Origin: Thermostichus vulcanus str. 'Rupite'
Lineage (GTDB): Bacteria > Cyanobacteriota > Cyanobacteriia > Thermostichales > Thermostichaceae
NCBI RefSeq assembly: GCF_022848905.1
Contig: NZ_JAFIRA010000012.1
Coordinates: forward strand, 1 to 64,000
Length of the DNA: 64,000 bases
Reading direction: 5' to 3'
Part shown: one piece after another, positions 27,838 through 36,164 of the stretch
Numbering within the stretch: the stretch's first letter is position 1
Layout of the letters: the number at the start of each line of letters is the position of its first letter
The notes under the pieces: model-generated
What the model was told of the DNA's origin: nothing
The model's database searches: none
The model's input: only the letters and a program-made list of their open reading frames with translations
Position numbers and translations under genes: made by a program

Positions 27838-29118
27838 TTAGGGCAGCAGCTCCTCCACGGCCTCTTCCTTGGTATTGGTGCGGCGAGACAGTGTCCTACG
27901 GTCAAAGGTAAGGTGAATCTCCCGGTTTTGTTCGCCATCCACAGCTACAGCAAAGATGGGGAAGTCGATATTGCCATCCGGGAAAGCCATGTGGAAGCGG
28001 AAAGTACCGTCTGGGTTCAGCTGGATCTGCCGCCCACCAATGGTGACCGTCGCATCGGGTTCAGTAGCCCCGTAAACGATCAACTCCGCATCCGCCACCA
28101 ACCAGAACTTGCGGGAGCGCTGCGGCATCACCTCAGAAGCCCCGGAGAACAGGCCCAAGCCCGAGCCGGAGGCCATCCAGGGAGCAGCAGGCACCTCTGA
28201 CATGGACATCGACATCATGCCCACCCCAGACGGAATGACAAACGAGCTGAGGGTTTCTTCCGGCAACATCTGGCGGCTACCCATCTGATGGCTACCAAAC
28301 AGGGATCCGGCCACCCGCATTGATTCAAAGCCACCCACCATCTCAAAGAAGCGATCACTGACCGTTCCTTGCTGAGGTTCATTGCCTTTGTAGGCCACGA
28401 CACCCAGACCAGTCGCACTGCGCTTGTAGGGTTCATTGAGTTGATACAGGGTGCGACCTTGCAGGGCCATATCGAAGGGCACCGTCAGGAATTGCTCCTC
28501 AAACCAGTCGGAGGGATAAACCGGGGGCACCGCCACAGCAGCAGAGCGGGCCAAGACCAACCAACGGCCATCTCCAGCTCGGTAACCAATTTCCACAATG
28601 TAGGAACGATCGCTTACCGGGATCGGCAGGTACCATTCCCGCGCCAATTCATCACAGGGATATTCCTGCATACTGTGGGCGGGTTGGTAGTTGAAATCAA
28701 TGTCCGTGACATCGTAAAGGCGCAAAGCCAACTGCTGGCCCCCTTCCCGGCGCTTGCTTTCTTTAGCATCGTTGGGAACATCCCAATAGGTATAAGCCCA
28801 CTGGGGATCCCGCGGCAGCAGCACAATGCGGCTCTCCCCATAGCCACCGGGTAAATCTCCTAGAGCTTGGTCTACATCTGCTAGGTGCAGCTTGGTATCG
28901 GTTTGGCTATTAAATTTTGCTCCACTCACAGGTTCTTGTCCTCTAGGCTCAGGCATTGCATCGGTGGGACGACCACTTCGAATAGCCTGTGCCTCTCGGA
29001 TAGCGAGCACCAGCTGATCCTTGGTCATGCGGCTGTATTTGGGAATTTCGTACCGAGCTGCTTCTTCTCGCAACTGCCGGATGGTCATTTCCTCTAGTGG
29101 GATCCGCTCTTGTGGCAT
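27838..29118 (-). CDS. DUF4912 protein with N-terminal Rho-N/SAP-like motif
   Basis: 426 aa. The first 45 residues (EEMTIRQLREEAARYEIPKY then SRMTKDQLVLAI) form a Rho-N/SAP-like helix-extended-loop-helix. The DUF4912 domain follows (about 90-215): RIVLLPRDPQWAYTYWDVP, LALRLYDVTDIDF, REWYLPIPVSDRSYIVEIGY. The C-terminal third has a low-complexity Met/Ser-rich linker and a carbohydrate-module-like region (VYGATEPDATVTIGGRQIQL). The function is unknown; the architecture is common in cyanobacteria. Confidence 0.85.
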   Translation of the reverse strand: MPQERIPLEEMTIRQLREEAARYEIPKYSRMTKDQLVLAIREAQAIRSGRPTDAMPEPRGQEPVSGAKFNSQTDTKLHLADVDQALGDLPGGYGESRIVLLPRDPQWAYTYWDVPNDAKESKRREGGQQLALRLYDVTDIDFNYQPAHSMQEYPCDELAREWYLPIPVSDRSYIVEIGYRAGDGRWLVLARSAAVAVPPVYPSDWFEEQFLTVPFDMALQGRTLYQLNEPYKRSATGLGVVAYKGNEPQQGTVSDRFFEMVGGFESMRVAGSLFGSHQMGSRQMLPEETLSSFVIPSGVGMMSMSMSEVPAAPWMASGSGLGLFSGASEVMPQRSRKFWLVADAELIVYGATEPDATVTIGGRQIQLNPDGTFRFHMAFPDGNIDFPIFAVAVDGEQNREIHLTFDRRTLSRRTNTKEEAVEELLP

Positions 29119-29515
29119 GGTCGGGGTCTCCTGTCCTCAACAAATCGGGCGTTGTGCGAACATTCAAGCTTCTCTTTGGGAAAGGCCAATACCCGCTTGA
29201 GCCAAGTATGGCCCCCGGCTCGCTGACGTGAATGGCCTACTTTTTCGCTCTCCAGCCGCTGATAACCGGAGGTTGGGGATCAACGGGGATCAAAGAAATA
29301 ATGAACTTATGTTTACGTATTTTTGTCTGAGGGTCAAGAGCTTGGGGATCACTCGGGATCAAATCAGGTTTTGTCTCGTTAAAAGGTCAATCTGATGTAA
29401 GGATTGAGGATCCACGGCTGCATCTCTCGGAGGGTTGGATTGCGCGGGATCCCCTGCCAGATAAGTGTTGGGTCAGTAGGATGGGGGAGAGTGAGTGGCA
29501 AAGTGAGGTGCGCGG
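29119..29515. promoter_or_regulatory. Divergent intergenic region, DUF4912 / secreted protein
   Basis: 397 bp with no gene seen. Three GGGATCA-type sequences occur at 29,275-29,362, two of them at a 10-bp period (GGGGATCAA twice), which could be direct-repeat operator sites or another small duplication. The promoters of both flanking genes must lie here. Confidence 0.4.
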
Positions 29516-30442
29516 ATGCAGGGATGGAATCGGCAAATAACCGTCAACATTGGCCGGTTTTTTTCAGCAAGTTTGGCGTTGGGTTTTGCCGCCGCAACAG
29601 GAAATGGCCTCTGGCCCACTAACTTGAGCGGAACGGCTCATGCGCAAGCCTTGTTTCCCAGTACTGCCCCCACACCCCGAGTCATTGACCGCCTGCAAGG
29701 GGGATCCCTGCCAGCCGCTTCGCCAGCAGTGGAGCCTGTTGTCGAGCAACCCATCTCACAACCCATTCAGAACTCCGTCCCGCTGACGCCCTCGGAAGAA
29801 GCCCCTTGGCGTGTGGTGGGATCCGATGCAGTGGTGGATCCCGTAGAGCCACCGGATGCGGAGCTGGCGGAAGGCCCTGTCTTTAATTTGGATCTGTTAC
29901 AACAATTTGGCACCAGCCCCGGGGGTAGTGGGTCGGGATCCCGGCAGGGAGAGGTGACTGGCCCCGGTACCGGTCAGAGTGGTGTGCGCGGCTCCAGTCC
30001 AGGGGCGGGGGTTGGTTCCGGCCAAGGGCCAGGTGGGGGAACAGGGTTAGAAGCGGGGGCCCAACAGCGGGGGCCACAAACCACAGGGCTGATTGTGGAT
30101 GCCCGTGGCCTAGATTTCCTCCCCAGCCAGTCGATGCGCCTGTTCGACCCCGATGGCAACCAGGTGTATACCCCTGTCAATCTCAGCCAAGACCTGAATG
30201 CGGCCTTTGTGGGCAGCGAGGGCACTGCCGCCTATGCCACTTCTGAAGAGCAGGCCCGCTCGCTGGTGAATCGCATTGGGGAACGCCCCCATCTCATTCG
30301 TGCCGTTCGCACTCTTGGCTATGACTTGGTGATCACGGCTGAAGATGCCTTTAGCCTGCGCCAGATGAACGAGGTGGATGGATTCTTGAATAACTTTGCG
30401 GTGGTGGTGATTTGGGATGCCAATCAGGCCAGCTTGCCTTGA
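29516..30442 (+). CDS. Secreted protein with Pro/Gly-rich linker and conserved C-terminal domain
   Basis: 308 aa. A signal peptide is likely (FFSASLALGFAAATGN ... AHAQA). Residues 50-190 are low-complexity, rich in Pro, Gly, Ser and Gln. The C-terminal 110 residues are folded: TTGLIVDARGLDFLPSQSMR then LFDPDGNQVYTP, with IRAVRTLGYDLVITAEDA. This pattern resembles FlgT/LPP20-like domains of secreted proteins, but the assignment is tentative. It precedes the GT9 gene by 89 bp on the same strand. Confidence 0.7.
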   Translation: MQGWNRQITVNIGRFFSASLALGFAAATGNGLWPTNLSGTAHAQALFPSTAPTPRVIDRLQGGSLPAASPAVEPVVEQPISQPIQNSVPLTPSEEAPWRVVGSDAVVDPVEPPDAELAEGPVFNLDLLQQFGTSPGGSGSGSRQGEVTGPGTGQSGVRGSSPGAGVGSGQGPGGGTGLEAGAQQRGPQTTGLIVDARGLDFLPSQSMRLFDPDGNQVYTPVNLSQDLNAAFVGSEGTAAYATSEEQARSLVNRIGERPHLIRAVRTLGYDLVITAEDAFSLRQMNEVDGFLNNFAVVVIWDANQASLP

Positions 30443-30531
30443 GGGTCTGGGATCCTTAAAAGCACAGGAACAAGCAAAAGGGCGGATGATGTTAGCCTAA
30501 CGGCTGTCCTTACTCTCGTGATGCTTTCCCC

Positions 30532-31653
30532 ATGCAACGGTTCGCTGATCAGCCTTTGCGAGAACGTCCTCATATCGCTGTGTTTTCCTCCACCAAAGTG
30601 GGGAACTTCGTCGTCACGATTCCGTTGCTGCGGGGCCTCAAGGAGAAATACCCCGGTTGTGTGCTGGATTTTTTCGGCAGCGAAATCACCCACGACTTTG
30701 AAATCCACTGCCCCTACATCGACTTTAGTTTTCCGCTCTACAATCGCCGCCCTGATTATCTGGAGGCCCTGACCACAGCGGTACGGGAACGGGTGACCCA
30801 AGCAGGCCCCTATGATCTGGCGGTGAATTGCGATGAATTTAGCGAATTGAACCTGGTGGCAGTGACGGCGCTCCGACCGCAGTACATTGCGGGCGCGGGC
30901 CTAACCTTGGACTTCCGGCGCAAGCTGGAAGCGGGATCCGATCCTGTGCAACGGATGCTTCAGGAGGACAACTGGAACAGCCCCGAGTTTTTGCACCGCT
31001 ACCGAGATCTGCTCACCAGCAACTACATCGCCGAGATTTTTTGTCGTCTGGCCTATGTCGAGACGGATTTTTTCCGCTTGGAGCTGCCCAGTCGGGATCC
31101 CGACTTTGCGGTGCCCGATGTCTTGGTTCACATCACCACCACCCGCAGCGCCAAAATGTGGCGGCTGGATTACTGGAAACAGGTGATCGAGTGGTGTGAG
31201 GGACAGGGGTTGCAGGTGGGCTTGATCGGCAGTGCCCCGGATGTGCAGCGCGCGCTCTATCATGCGGGCAGTAGCGAGGATGACCTACTGGCCCAGACCG
31301 GGATGATCGACCTGCGGGGCAAAACCTCTCTGATTGAGCTGGCGGGGGCACTGAAACGAGCTAAGGTGTGCATTTCTGTAGATGCTGGCCCGATGCACAT
31401 CGCGGCGGCGGTGGGTTGTCCGACCATTGCTTTGTTTGGCAACGATGCCGACGGAGACGGGGCTAGCCCAGTCCGGCTGTGGGCACCTCGCATGCCCCAC
31501 GTGTACATTACCCAAACAACGTACAAATGTCGGCTCTGCCTGGAGAACAAATTTAAGAACGAAGGCTGCCTGGTGGAAGGACACCCCTGCATGGCCCATC
31601 TCCCCCCCGAAACCGTGATTCGCTACTTGCAGGAGATCCTGCAGAAATCCTGA
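30532..31653 (+). CDS. Glycosyltransferase family 9 (heptosyltransferase-like)
   Basis: 373 aa. GT9 enzymes transfer heptose or related sugars to lipopolysaccharide. Visible marks: KVGNFVVTIPLLRGLKEKYP at the N-terminus, GLIGSAPDVQRAL in the middle, and DLRGKTSLIELAGALKRAKV followed by CISVDAGPMHIAAAVGCPTI and ALFG, the nucleotide-sugar site. A cysteine-rich stretch (KCRLCLENKFKNEGC) near the C-terminus may bind a metal. The acceptor is unknown. Confidence 0.87.
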   Translation: MQRFADQPLRERPHIAVFSSTKVGNFVVTIPLLRGLKEKYPGCVLDFFGSEITHDFEIHCPYIDFSFPLYNRRPDYLEALTTAVRERVTQAGPYDLAVNCDEFSELNLVAVTALRPQYIAGAGLTLDFRRKLEAGSDPVQRMLQEDNWNSPEFLHRYRDLLTSNYIAEIFCRLAYVETDFFRLELPSRDPDFAVPDVLVHITTTRSAKMWRLDYWKQVIEWCEGQGLQVGLIGSAPDVQRALYHAGSSEDDLLAQTGMIDLRGKTSLIELAGALKRAKVCISVDAGPMHIAAAVGCPTIALFGNDADGDGASPVRLWAPRMPHVYITQTTYKCRLCLENKFKNEGCLVEGHPCMAHLPPETVIRYLQEILQKS

Positions 31654-31757
31654 ACTCAGTATCTTTTGTATCTGTTTTTTGCGGAGGAGCACAGTCCAGT
31701 CCAATAGGGATCCCCTTAGGCTAATTATTTAGCGCTTAAAACATTTGGGTGTGAGCT

Positions 31758-32696
31758 GTGGTGTTCGGGACGTGGTATCGCCGTCAGATGGGCCGCTTCG
31801 GAGAACTGAGCCAGGTAGAGGCTTGGCAAGGGGTTGCCCTGATGTTGTTGGCCACCGGCTGTTTTGCCTCTTTGGGGGCGATTATCCGGCTTAACTCTCC
31901 TGCGATTCATCCGTTTCAAATTGTCTTTTTGCGAAATCTGTTTGGGTTTCTTACCCTTTCGCCCTTGCTACTCCAGGCCGGGATCCAGTCTTTACGGACC
32001 ACCAAGATCGGTCTTTACCTGTCGCGCGGGGTGATCAGCACGGTGGGGATGTTGCTTTCCTTTTGGGCCGCCAGTATTTTACCTTTGGCGGAGGCGACGG
32101 CGCTGAGCTTTACCCAGTTGTTGTTTGCCAGCTTGATTGCGGTGTTGGTTTTACAGGAACGGATGCGGCCTTATCGTTGGCTGGCTCTGGGCCTTGGGTT
32201 TGCCGGAGCTTTGGTGATGTTGAGGCCAGGGTTTCAGGAGGGATCCCTGGGTATCGGGCTCACCTTGATCGCTTCGGCCCTCTTCGCCTGGGTGACAATC
32301 GTGATCAAAATGCTATCCCGCACCGAGTCCAGCATCACGATTACGGCCTACATGGGCCTATTGCAAACCCCCATGTCGTTTCTAGCCGCCGTTTGGGTTT
32401 GGACTTGGCCCTCTCCTGAGCAATGGCTGTGGATGGTGGCCATGGGGTTGCTGGGGACGATCGGGCAGGTGGCCCTTACCCAAGCCTATAAGTTGGCGGA
32501 TGTCACAACGGTAATGCCCCTGGATTTCTCGCGATTGATCTGGGCTAGCCTGATCGGATTTTGGGTGTTTGCTGAGATCCCGGATTGGTGGACCTGTTTG
32601 GGCGGAGCGCTTATCTTTGCCGGCGCCACATCGGGGGTATACGGGGAGGCTCGCTGGAGAATGCTGCAAACCCAGGCTCGTACCAGTGGTGTTTAG
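31758..32696 (+). CDS. EamA/DMT-family transporter
   Basis: 312 aa with ten hydrophobic segments in two EamA repeats (about 22-155 and 170-300). Features include NSPAIHPFQIVFLRNLFGF, ALSFTQLLFASLIAVLVLQE and GQVALTQAYKLADVTTVMPL. The substrate is unknown; members export amino acids or other metabolites. GTG start, with an ATG ten codons downstream as an alternative. Confidence 0.85.
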   Translation: MVFGTWYRRQMGRFGELSQVEAWQGVALMLLATGCFASLGAIIRLNSPAIHPFQIVFLRNLFGFLTLSPLLLQAGIQSLRTTKIGLYLSRGVISTVGMLLSFWAASILPLAEATALSFTQLLFASLIAVLVLQERMRPYRWLALGLGFAGALVMLRPGFQEGSLGIGLTLIASALFAWVTIVIKMLSRTESSITITAYMGLLQTPMSFLAAVWVWTWPSPEQWLWMVAMGLLGTIGQVALTQAYKLADVTTVMPLDFSRLIWASLIGFWVFAEIPDWWTCLGGALIFAGATSGVYGEARWRMLQTQARTSGV

Positions 32697-32778
32697 CTTG
32701 TGCGGCGAAGCCCCTGGCTTGTTGCTACGCAACGCTTACGCGACCAGACACGGGGAGGGAAGCCTACCCCTCAAGGCA

Positions 32779-32812
32779 GGCGATGACCCTCCGGGTCGTG
32801 CGGAGCACGATG
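32779..32812. repeat. 34-bp double-hairpin repeat, copy 1
   Basis: Two adjacent hairpins, GACCC-tcc-GGGTC then CGTGC-gga-GCACG, flanked by GGCGAT and GATG. It differs from the copy in ruvC (38,889-38,922) at three of 34 positions, two of which exchange an A-T for a G-C pair in the same stem. A third hairpin (GTTGC-tac-GCAAC) lies upstream near 32,721. Confidence 0.85.
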
Positions 32813-32867
32813 CCCTCGACGGGCTTGAGCCTGCCAACAATCTCTCGGAATGACAGATGACCTATCG

Positions 32868-33022
32868 CTACTTGGCTTTCGGTTCAGGCAGGGTATTAAT
32901 CCACGCTCTGACAACCTCTGACATTGATCTGACATTGAGATGTCGAGCCTTTCGGCTTCAGCTTTTAGCTTTGCAAGTTCAATGTCTGTCAGGCGAATGG
33001 GTAGTGTGTTTGTTCTTACCAT
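32868..33022 (-). pseudogene. Ribbon-helix-helix antitoxin-like gene, frameshifted by an 11-bp duplication
   Basis: The N-terminus MVRTNTLPIRLTDIELAKLK and then AEAERLDISMS fits a ribbon-helix-helix DNA-binding protein. After SMS the frame runs into nonsense (DQCQRLSERG and on into repeats). Deleting one copy of the 11-bp duplication restores SMSEVVRAWINTLPEPKAK and a TAG at 32,868-32,870, giving 47 aa. No toxin gene is adjacent. The upstream region has three direct repeats that could be its operator. Confidence 0.8.
32917..32938. repeat. 11-bp exact tandem duplication in the RHH gene
   Basis: TCTGACATTGA twice head to tail; it breaks the minus-strand frame. Confidence 0.95.
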
Positions 33023-33026
33023 ACCA

Positions 33027-33059
33027 CTATACAATCTGCTATACATAAGCTATACATAA
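33027..33059. promoter_or_regulatory. Three direct CTATACA repeats upstream of the RHH gene
   Basis: CTATACA occurs at 33,027, 33,039 and 33,050 (spacings 12 and 11). The last two are part of an exact 11-bp tandem duplication (GCTATACATAA, 33,038-33,059). RHH repressors often bind repeats at about one helical turn, so this may be an operator. Confidence 0.5.
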
Positions 33060-33445
33060 TAAATAAAATAAAAATAAAATAATGGATACCTAATCATCTT
33101 ATAGGGATGTGGACGGATGGCGCGAATAGCTTTAATTGTGCGAATGGAATGCACTGGGGACGAAATTAAATCTTGCAAAAAATTAAATCTTGCAAAGCTG
33201 AGAAGATTTAGGAATTGGTCAAGAAGCTAGAACCTGGCTTGAAATTGGTCAAGAAAAGCTGTGAAAAGAAGTTCCCGAATTTGTGCGTTGAATGACATTC
33301 AGTAGACCCGAAAGGAGTTGACCACAAAGAGTCAAGCGAGGCTCTCCCGGACTTATGGTGATCAAGGATTACTAAGGCTAGAAAGCTGCTAATAACCTAG
33401 CTCTGAGGTTAGTCATGTTGGTAAACCCATGCCCTTGTCGTTTGA
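33060..33445. other. Unassigned degenerate region
   Basis: AT-rich, no intact gene. Contains an exact 17-bp duplication and an imperfect repeat AATTGGTCAAGAA (near 33,212 and 33,243). Short frames such as ARIALIVRMECTGDEIKSCK look like pieces of a former gene but could not be identified. Probably mobile-element debris. Confidence 0.4.
33163..33196. repeat. 17-bp exact tandem duplication
   Basis: AAATTAAATCTTGCAAA twice head to tail; the longest duplication unit of this class in the window. Confidence 0.95.
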
Positions 33446-33903
33446 TTAGCTTATCACATGAAATCTGTCATAGACAATATGTGCTTTGGGAAATACCGGC
33501 TTGACTACCCTGGCAAATCCAGCCCCTATATCGATGCTAACCTCTTCGATATTCAGCCTCTCTTCCTCTGTCCATAGGCTTTCTAGATATTCAGTAAGCT
33601 CTTCCGCCTTGTGAACATCAATCACCTCAATGAGACAATGATTCTCCAGATCGCTGATAACTCTCACATATTGATTATGCCCTTTTCGCATGCTTATCTC
33701 GTCGATACTGATTTTCTTGAGCTGAAACCCTTGGGCTTTTTTGCTTGTCGCTGCTCAAACTGACAGTTGAATATTCCTTCAAAATGAGGACAAATCCTCT
33801 CGTTAGTATTCAGCTCTAGTTTGAGGACAACGCGGTGTTCTAACTCTACAAACTCTTGGGTTTTGACTCCAGCAAGACCCAATAACTTATCAAAAGAAAC
33901 CAA
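33446..33903 (-). pseudogene. ISL3-type transposase, N-terminal half, frameshifted
   Basis: The first piece reads LDKLLGLAG-like ISL3 starts (VSFDKLLGLAGVKTQEFVEL) and CPHFEG near a degenerate zinc-finger position. About one base is missing near 33,740; after that the frame reads LKKISIDEISMRKGHNQYVR and VSIDIGAGFARVVKPVFPKA and HIVYDRFHVIS, the DDE region of ISL3 transposases. It stops there, so the C-terminal half with the last acidic residue is lost. No terminal inverted repeats were found. Confidence 0.75.
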
Positions 33904-33991
33904 TGTTCGTCATGGAACTCAGTATCTCATTATACTATCGACACCAAAATGTCAGGAGAGCCAATCAAGACCAAGATAAGTCAAGACTAAA

Positions 33992-34712
33992 TCAAGACTG
34001 ATTCCAGTATCCTTTTCTTCGAATTCGCAACAACACCTGGGCAACCAAGGTCAAAACTGGTAACTCAATCAGGGGGCCGATCACCAAAGCTAACGGGATC
34101 AGTGGACGCTCAGTAAAAGCAGAAGCAGCAATCGCCAGAGAGAGTGGAGAATTGCGAGCCAAAGTGGTACAGGTTAAACAGGCTAACTCCTCGTACGTTA
34201 AATCTAAAAAACGGCAAAAAAAGAATCCACAGCAATCCAGTCAGTAGATTTTCAGGATTTAACTCAACCAGATCTCCTGCTAAAAATAACAGATAAACTG
34301 GCAAAAGTAGGATTTGCAGAATCCAGTTGAGGGGCAACAGGGCGGTGGCCAGTACCACATCCCCACCTGCTATCCCTGTAAACACCAGATACCAGTCTGT
34401 GCAAGAGGTTACCATCAGCAGGATCAGGCCAACCCACAAATCCGGCTGATCCGACAAAAAAAGAGCCCCCAGTCCCCAAGCCAAAGCTGGGGTCCAGAGA
34501 AAGTTGATGAACAAACTTGCCCACACCACTTGGGAGGCATAATACATTTGCTTGAATTTCTGAATCGGAATTCCCAGGAAAGTCAGATAGAGCAGCAAAG
34601 CTAGCAGCGGTTGAATAAAGCTCCCCAGAATCTTTTCAGAATTCGACCACCCTGTGAGCGCCAGACCCCCCAAAACCGACAACATGACAAACAAAGGTTG
34701 GGCTTTTTCCAT
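33992..34712 (-). pseudogene. ACR3/bile-acid-symporter-type transporter, internally deleted and frameshifted
   Basis: The first 165 residues are a normal N-terminal half: SFIQPLLALLLYLTFLGIPI, YYASQVVWASLFINFLWTPA, LILLMVTSCTDWYLVFTGIA. Near 34,200 the frame shifts. In another frame the sequence continues [20 protein letters not shown] then LAIAASAF and [20 protein letters not shown] to a TGA at 33,992, which is the C-terminus of the family. About 80 residues normally found in between are missing. So both a deletion and a frameshift have occurred. The ancestral protein may have exported arsenite or another small ion. Confidence 0.75.
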
Positions 34713-34746
34713 TTCTCAAGGTCGGTAATAAAGGCTTACCAAAAAT

Positions 34747-35934
34747 CTAACGATTGGTCAGGGTAGATAAAGAAGGCAGGATATCCTCTCGAAAGGGGAC
34801 CTCATTTTGATTAACGTTTTCCAGCTCAGCCAACATGAGAGGATTGACTCGATTCAGGTAGGGTATCAACACTTGTTGTAGTCGTGGGTGATAGAAACGA
34901 TGGTAGCTGTAGACAGGTGTAGCGGGAAATCCGCGCCGAATTTTATGGGATCCCCCAGCACCAGGATCGAAATTACGGATCCCTTCTTGAATCGCAAGTG
35001 CAATCGGCTCATAATAGCAAACATTAAAATGTAGGAACTTAACTTCTTCCCGACAGCCCCAGTAGCGTCCAAACAACCGCTCCCCCTTGCGTATACAGAA
35101 GGACATCCCCACCACATCACCTGCCCGTTCTCCTGCTACCAAAACCACGCGATCCCGATAGTGGGAGTGTAAAGATTCAAAAAAACGACGGTTAAGATAT
35201 TTGCTCCAATTCCAAAACTGGGCGCAGGTATTGCTGTAAAAGTCATACATCAGTGAGAGAAGCCGTGGCGAGATGTTATCTCCAGTATAAATATTCAGTT
35301 GAAGGCCACTTTTCTCCATGGCTGCTCGTTCTCGTTTGATATTCCGTCTTTGATTGGCATTAAATTGACTCAAAAAGTCTTCGTAAGAGCTATAGCCAGG
35401 ATTGTGCCATTGGTAGTTATGGGTAATGCGGGGAATAAATCCATCCGCTTCCAGTTGTGACCGCCAGTCCAGATCCACATAAAGTAAACTGAAAACGGAA
35501 ATATCATTCTCTTGGCAAAAGTGATCAATCGCCATTAACATTAGCGGCCACAGTTCTGCTTCCGAATGCTCGGGATGAACGAGAATGCGATAGCCGGTGG
35601 CCGGAGTAAACGGGGCCATGCCGATCAGTTTTGGGTAATAACGTTCCCCCAGTTGGCTGGCGACTGAAGCCCATTCTTGGTCAAAAACAAATTCCCCCTG
35701 GCTGTGGCTTTTCAAATACAGCGGAGCAGCAGCAATCAACTGGCCTTCCGATTCCACCAAGAGATGGCAGGGCATCCACCCGGTTTTCCGGCTGGCAGAT
35801 CCTGAGCTTTCTAAACTGTGCAGCCATTCGTATTCCAAAAAGGGAGAGGTGCGCTCCGTTTCCAGCGCTTTCCAGCTGGCTGCTGGGATCTCGCGGATAT
35901 CGTGGCACCAACGCAACTTCAAACGGGTTGACAT
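34747..35934 (-). CDS. FemAB/GNAT-type acyl- or aminoacyl-transferase (COG3146-like)
   Basis: 395 aa. It matches the uncharacterised family annotated as peptidoglycan biosynthesis/recognition proteins, with two GNAT-like halves as in FemAB. Recognisable blocks are SPFLEYEWLHSLESSGSAS, FNANQRRNIKRERAAMEKSG, FYSNTCAQFWNWSKYLNRRF and GRYWGCREEVKFLHFNVCYY. FemAB proteins use aminoacyl-tRNA; COG3146 members have no proven substrate. It starts 16 bp inside the preceding small gene and forms an operon with the ATP-grasp and esterase genes. Confidence 0.8.
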   Translation of the reverse strand: MSTRLKLRWCHDIREIPAASWKALETERTSPFLEYEWLHSLESSGSASRKTGWMPCHLLVESEGQLIAAAPLYLKSHSQGEFVFDQEWASVASQLGERYYPKLIGMAPFTPATGYRILVHPEHSEAELWPLMLMAIDHFCQENDISVFSLLYVDLDWRSQLEADGFIPRITHNYQWHNPGYSSYEDFLSQFNANQRRNIKRERAAMEKSGLQLNIYTGDNISPRLLSLMYDFYSNTCAQFWNWSKYLNRRFFESLHSHYRDRVVLVAGERAGDVVGMSFCIRKGERLFGRYWGCREEVKFLHFNVCYYEPIALAIQEGIRNFDPGAGGSHKIRRGFPATPVYSYHRFYHPRLQQVLIPYLNRVNPLMLAELENVNQNEVPFREDILPSLSTLTNR

Positions 35935-36107
35935 TGGCCTGCTCGAATCAATCCAACCCGTCGTGCCATTGCTTCAGCTTGGCTGGAGAAAGGTCCCCAA
36001 TGCTCCTGCTGGCTCAACAAGGGATCCTCAGCAGAAAGGGACAGCACCTGACAGGATCCCTGCGGCTGCTTGATCACATACCATTCCGAAACGGGATCTG
36101 AAACCAT
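35919..36107 (-). CDS. Small conserved cyanobacterial protein
   Basis: 62 aa from the ATG at 36,107, with an AGGGAG site eight bases upstream. It reads MVSDPVSEWYVIKQPQGSCQ at the start and EHWGPFSSQAEAMARRVGLI then RAGQCQPV at the end, a pattern I recognise from small cyanobacterial proteins without known function. It overlaps the FemAB-like start by 16 bases, so translation is probably coupled. Confidence 0.7.
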   Translation of the reverse strand: MVSDPVSEWYVIKQPQGSCQVLSLSAEDPLLSQQEHWGPFSSQAEAMARRVGLIRAGQCQPV

Positions 36108-36164
36108 GCTGCTACTCCCTTGCAAAGACAGAACCTCCCCGACGGGGCCTATCTTCCCTTGATT

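Noticed and set aside
29270-29300. 10-bp period GGGGATCAA repeat
   Set aside because: Nine matches only; could be an operator or chance, not counted as an exact duplication.
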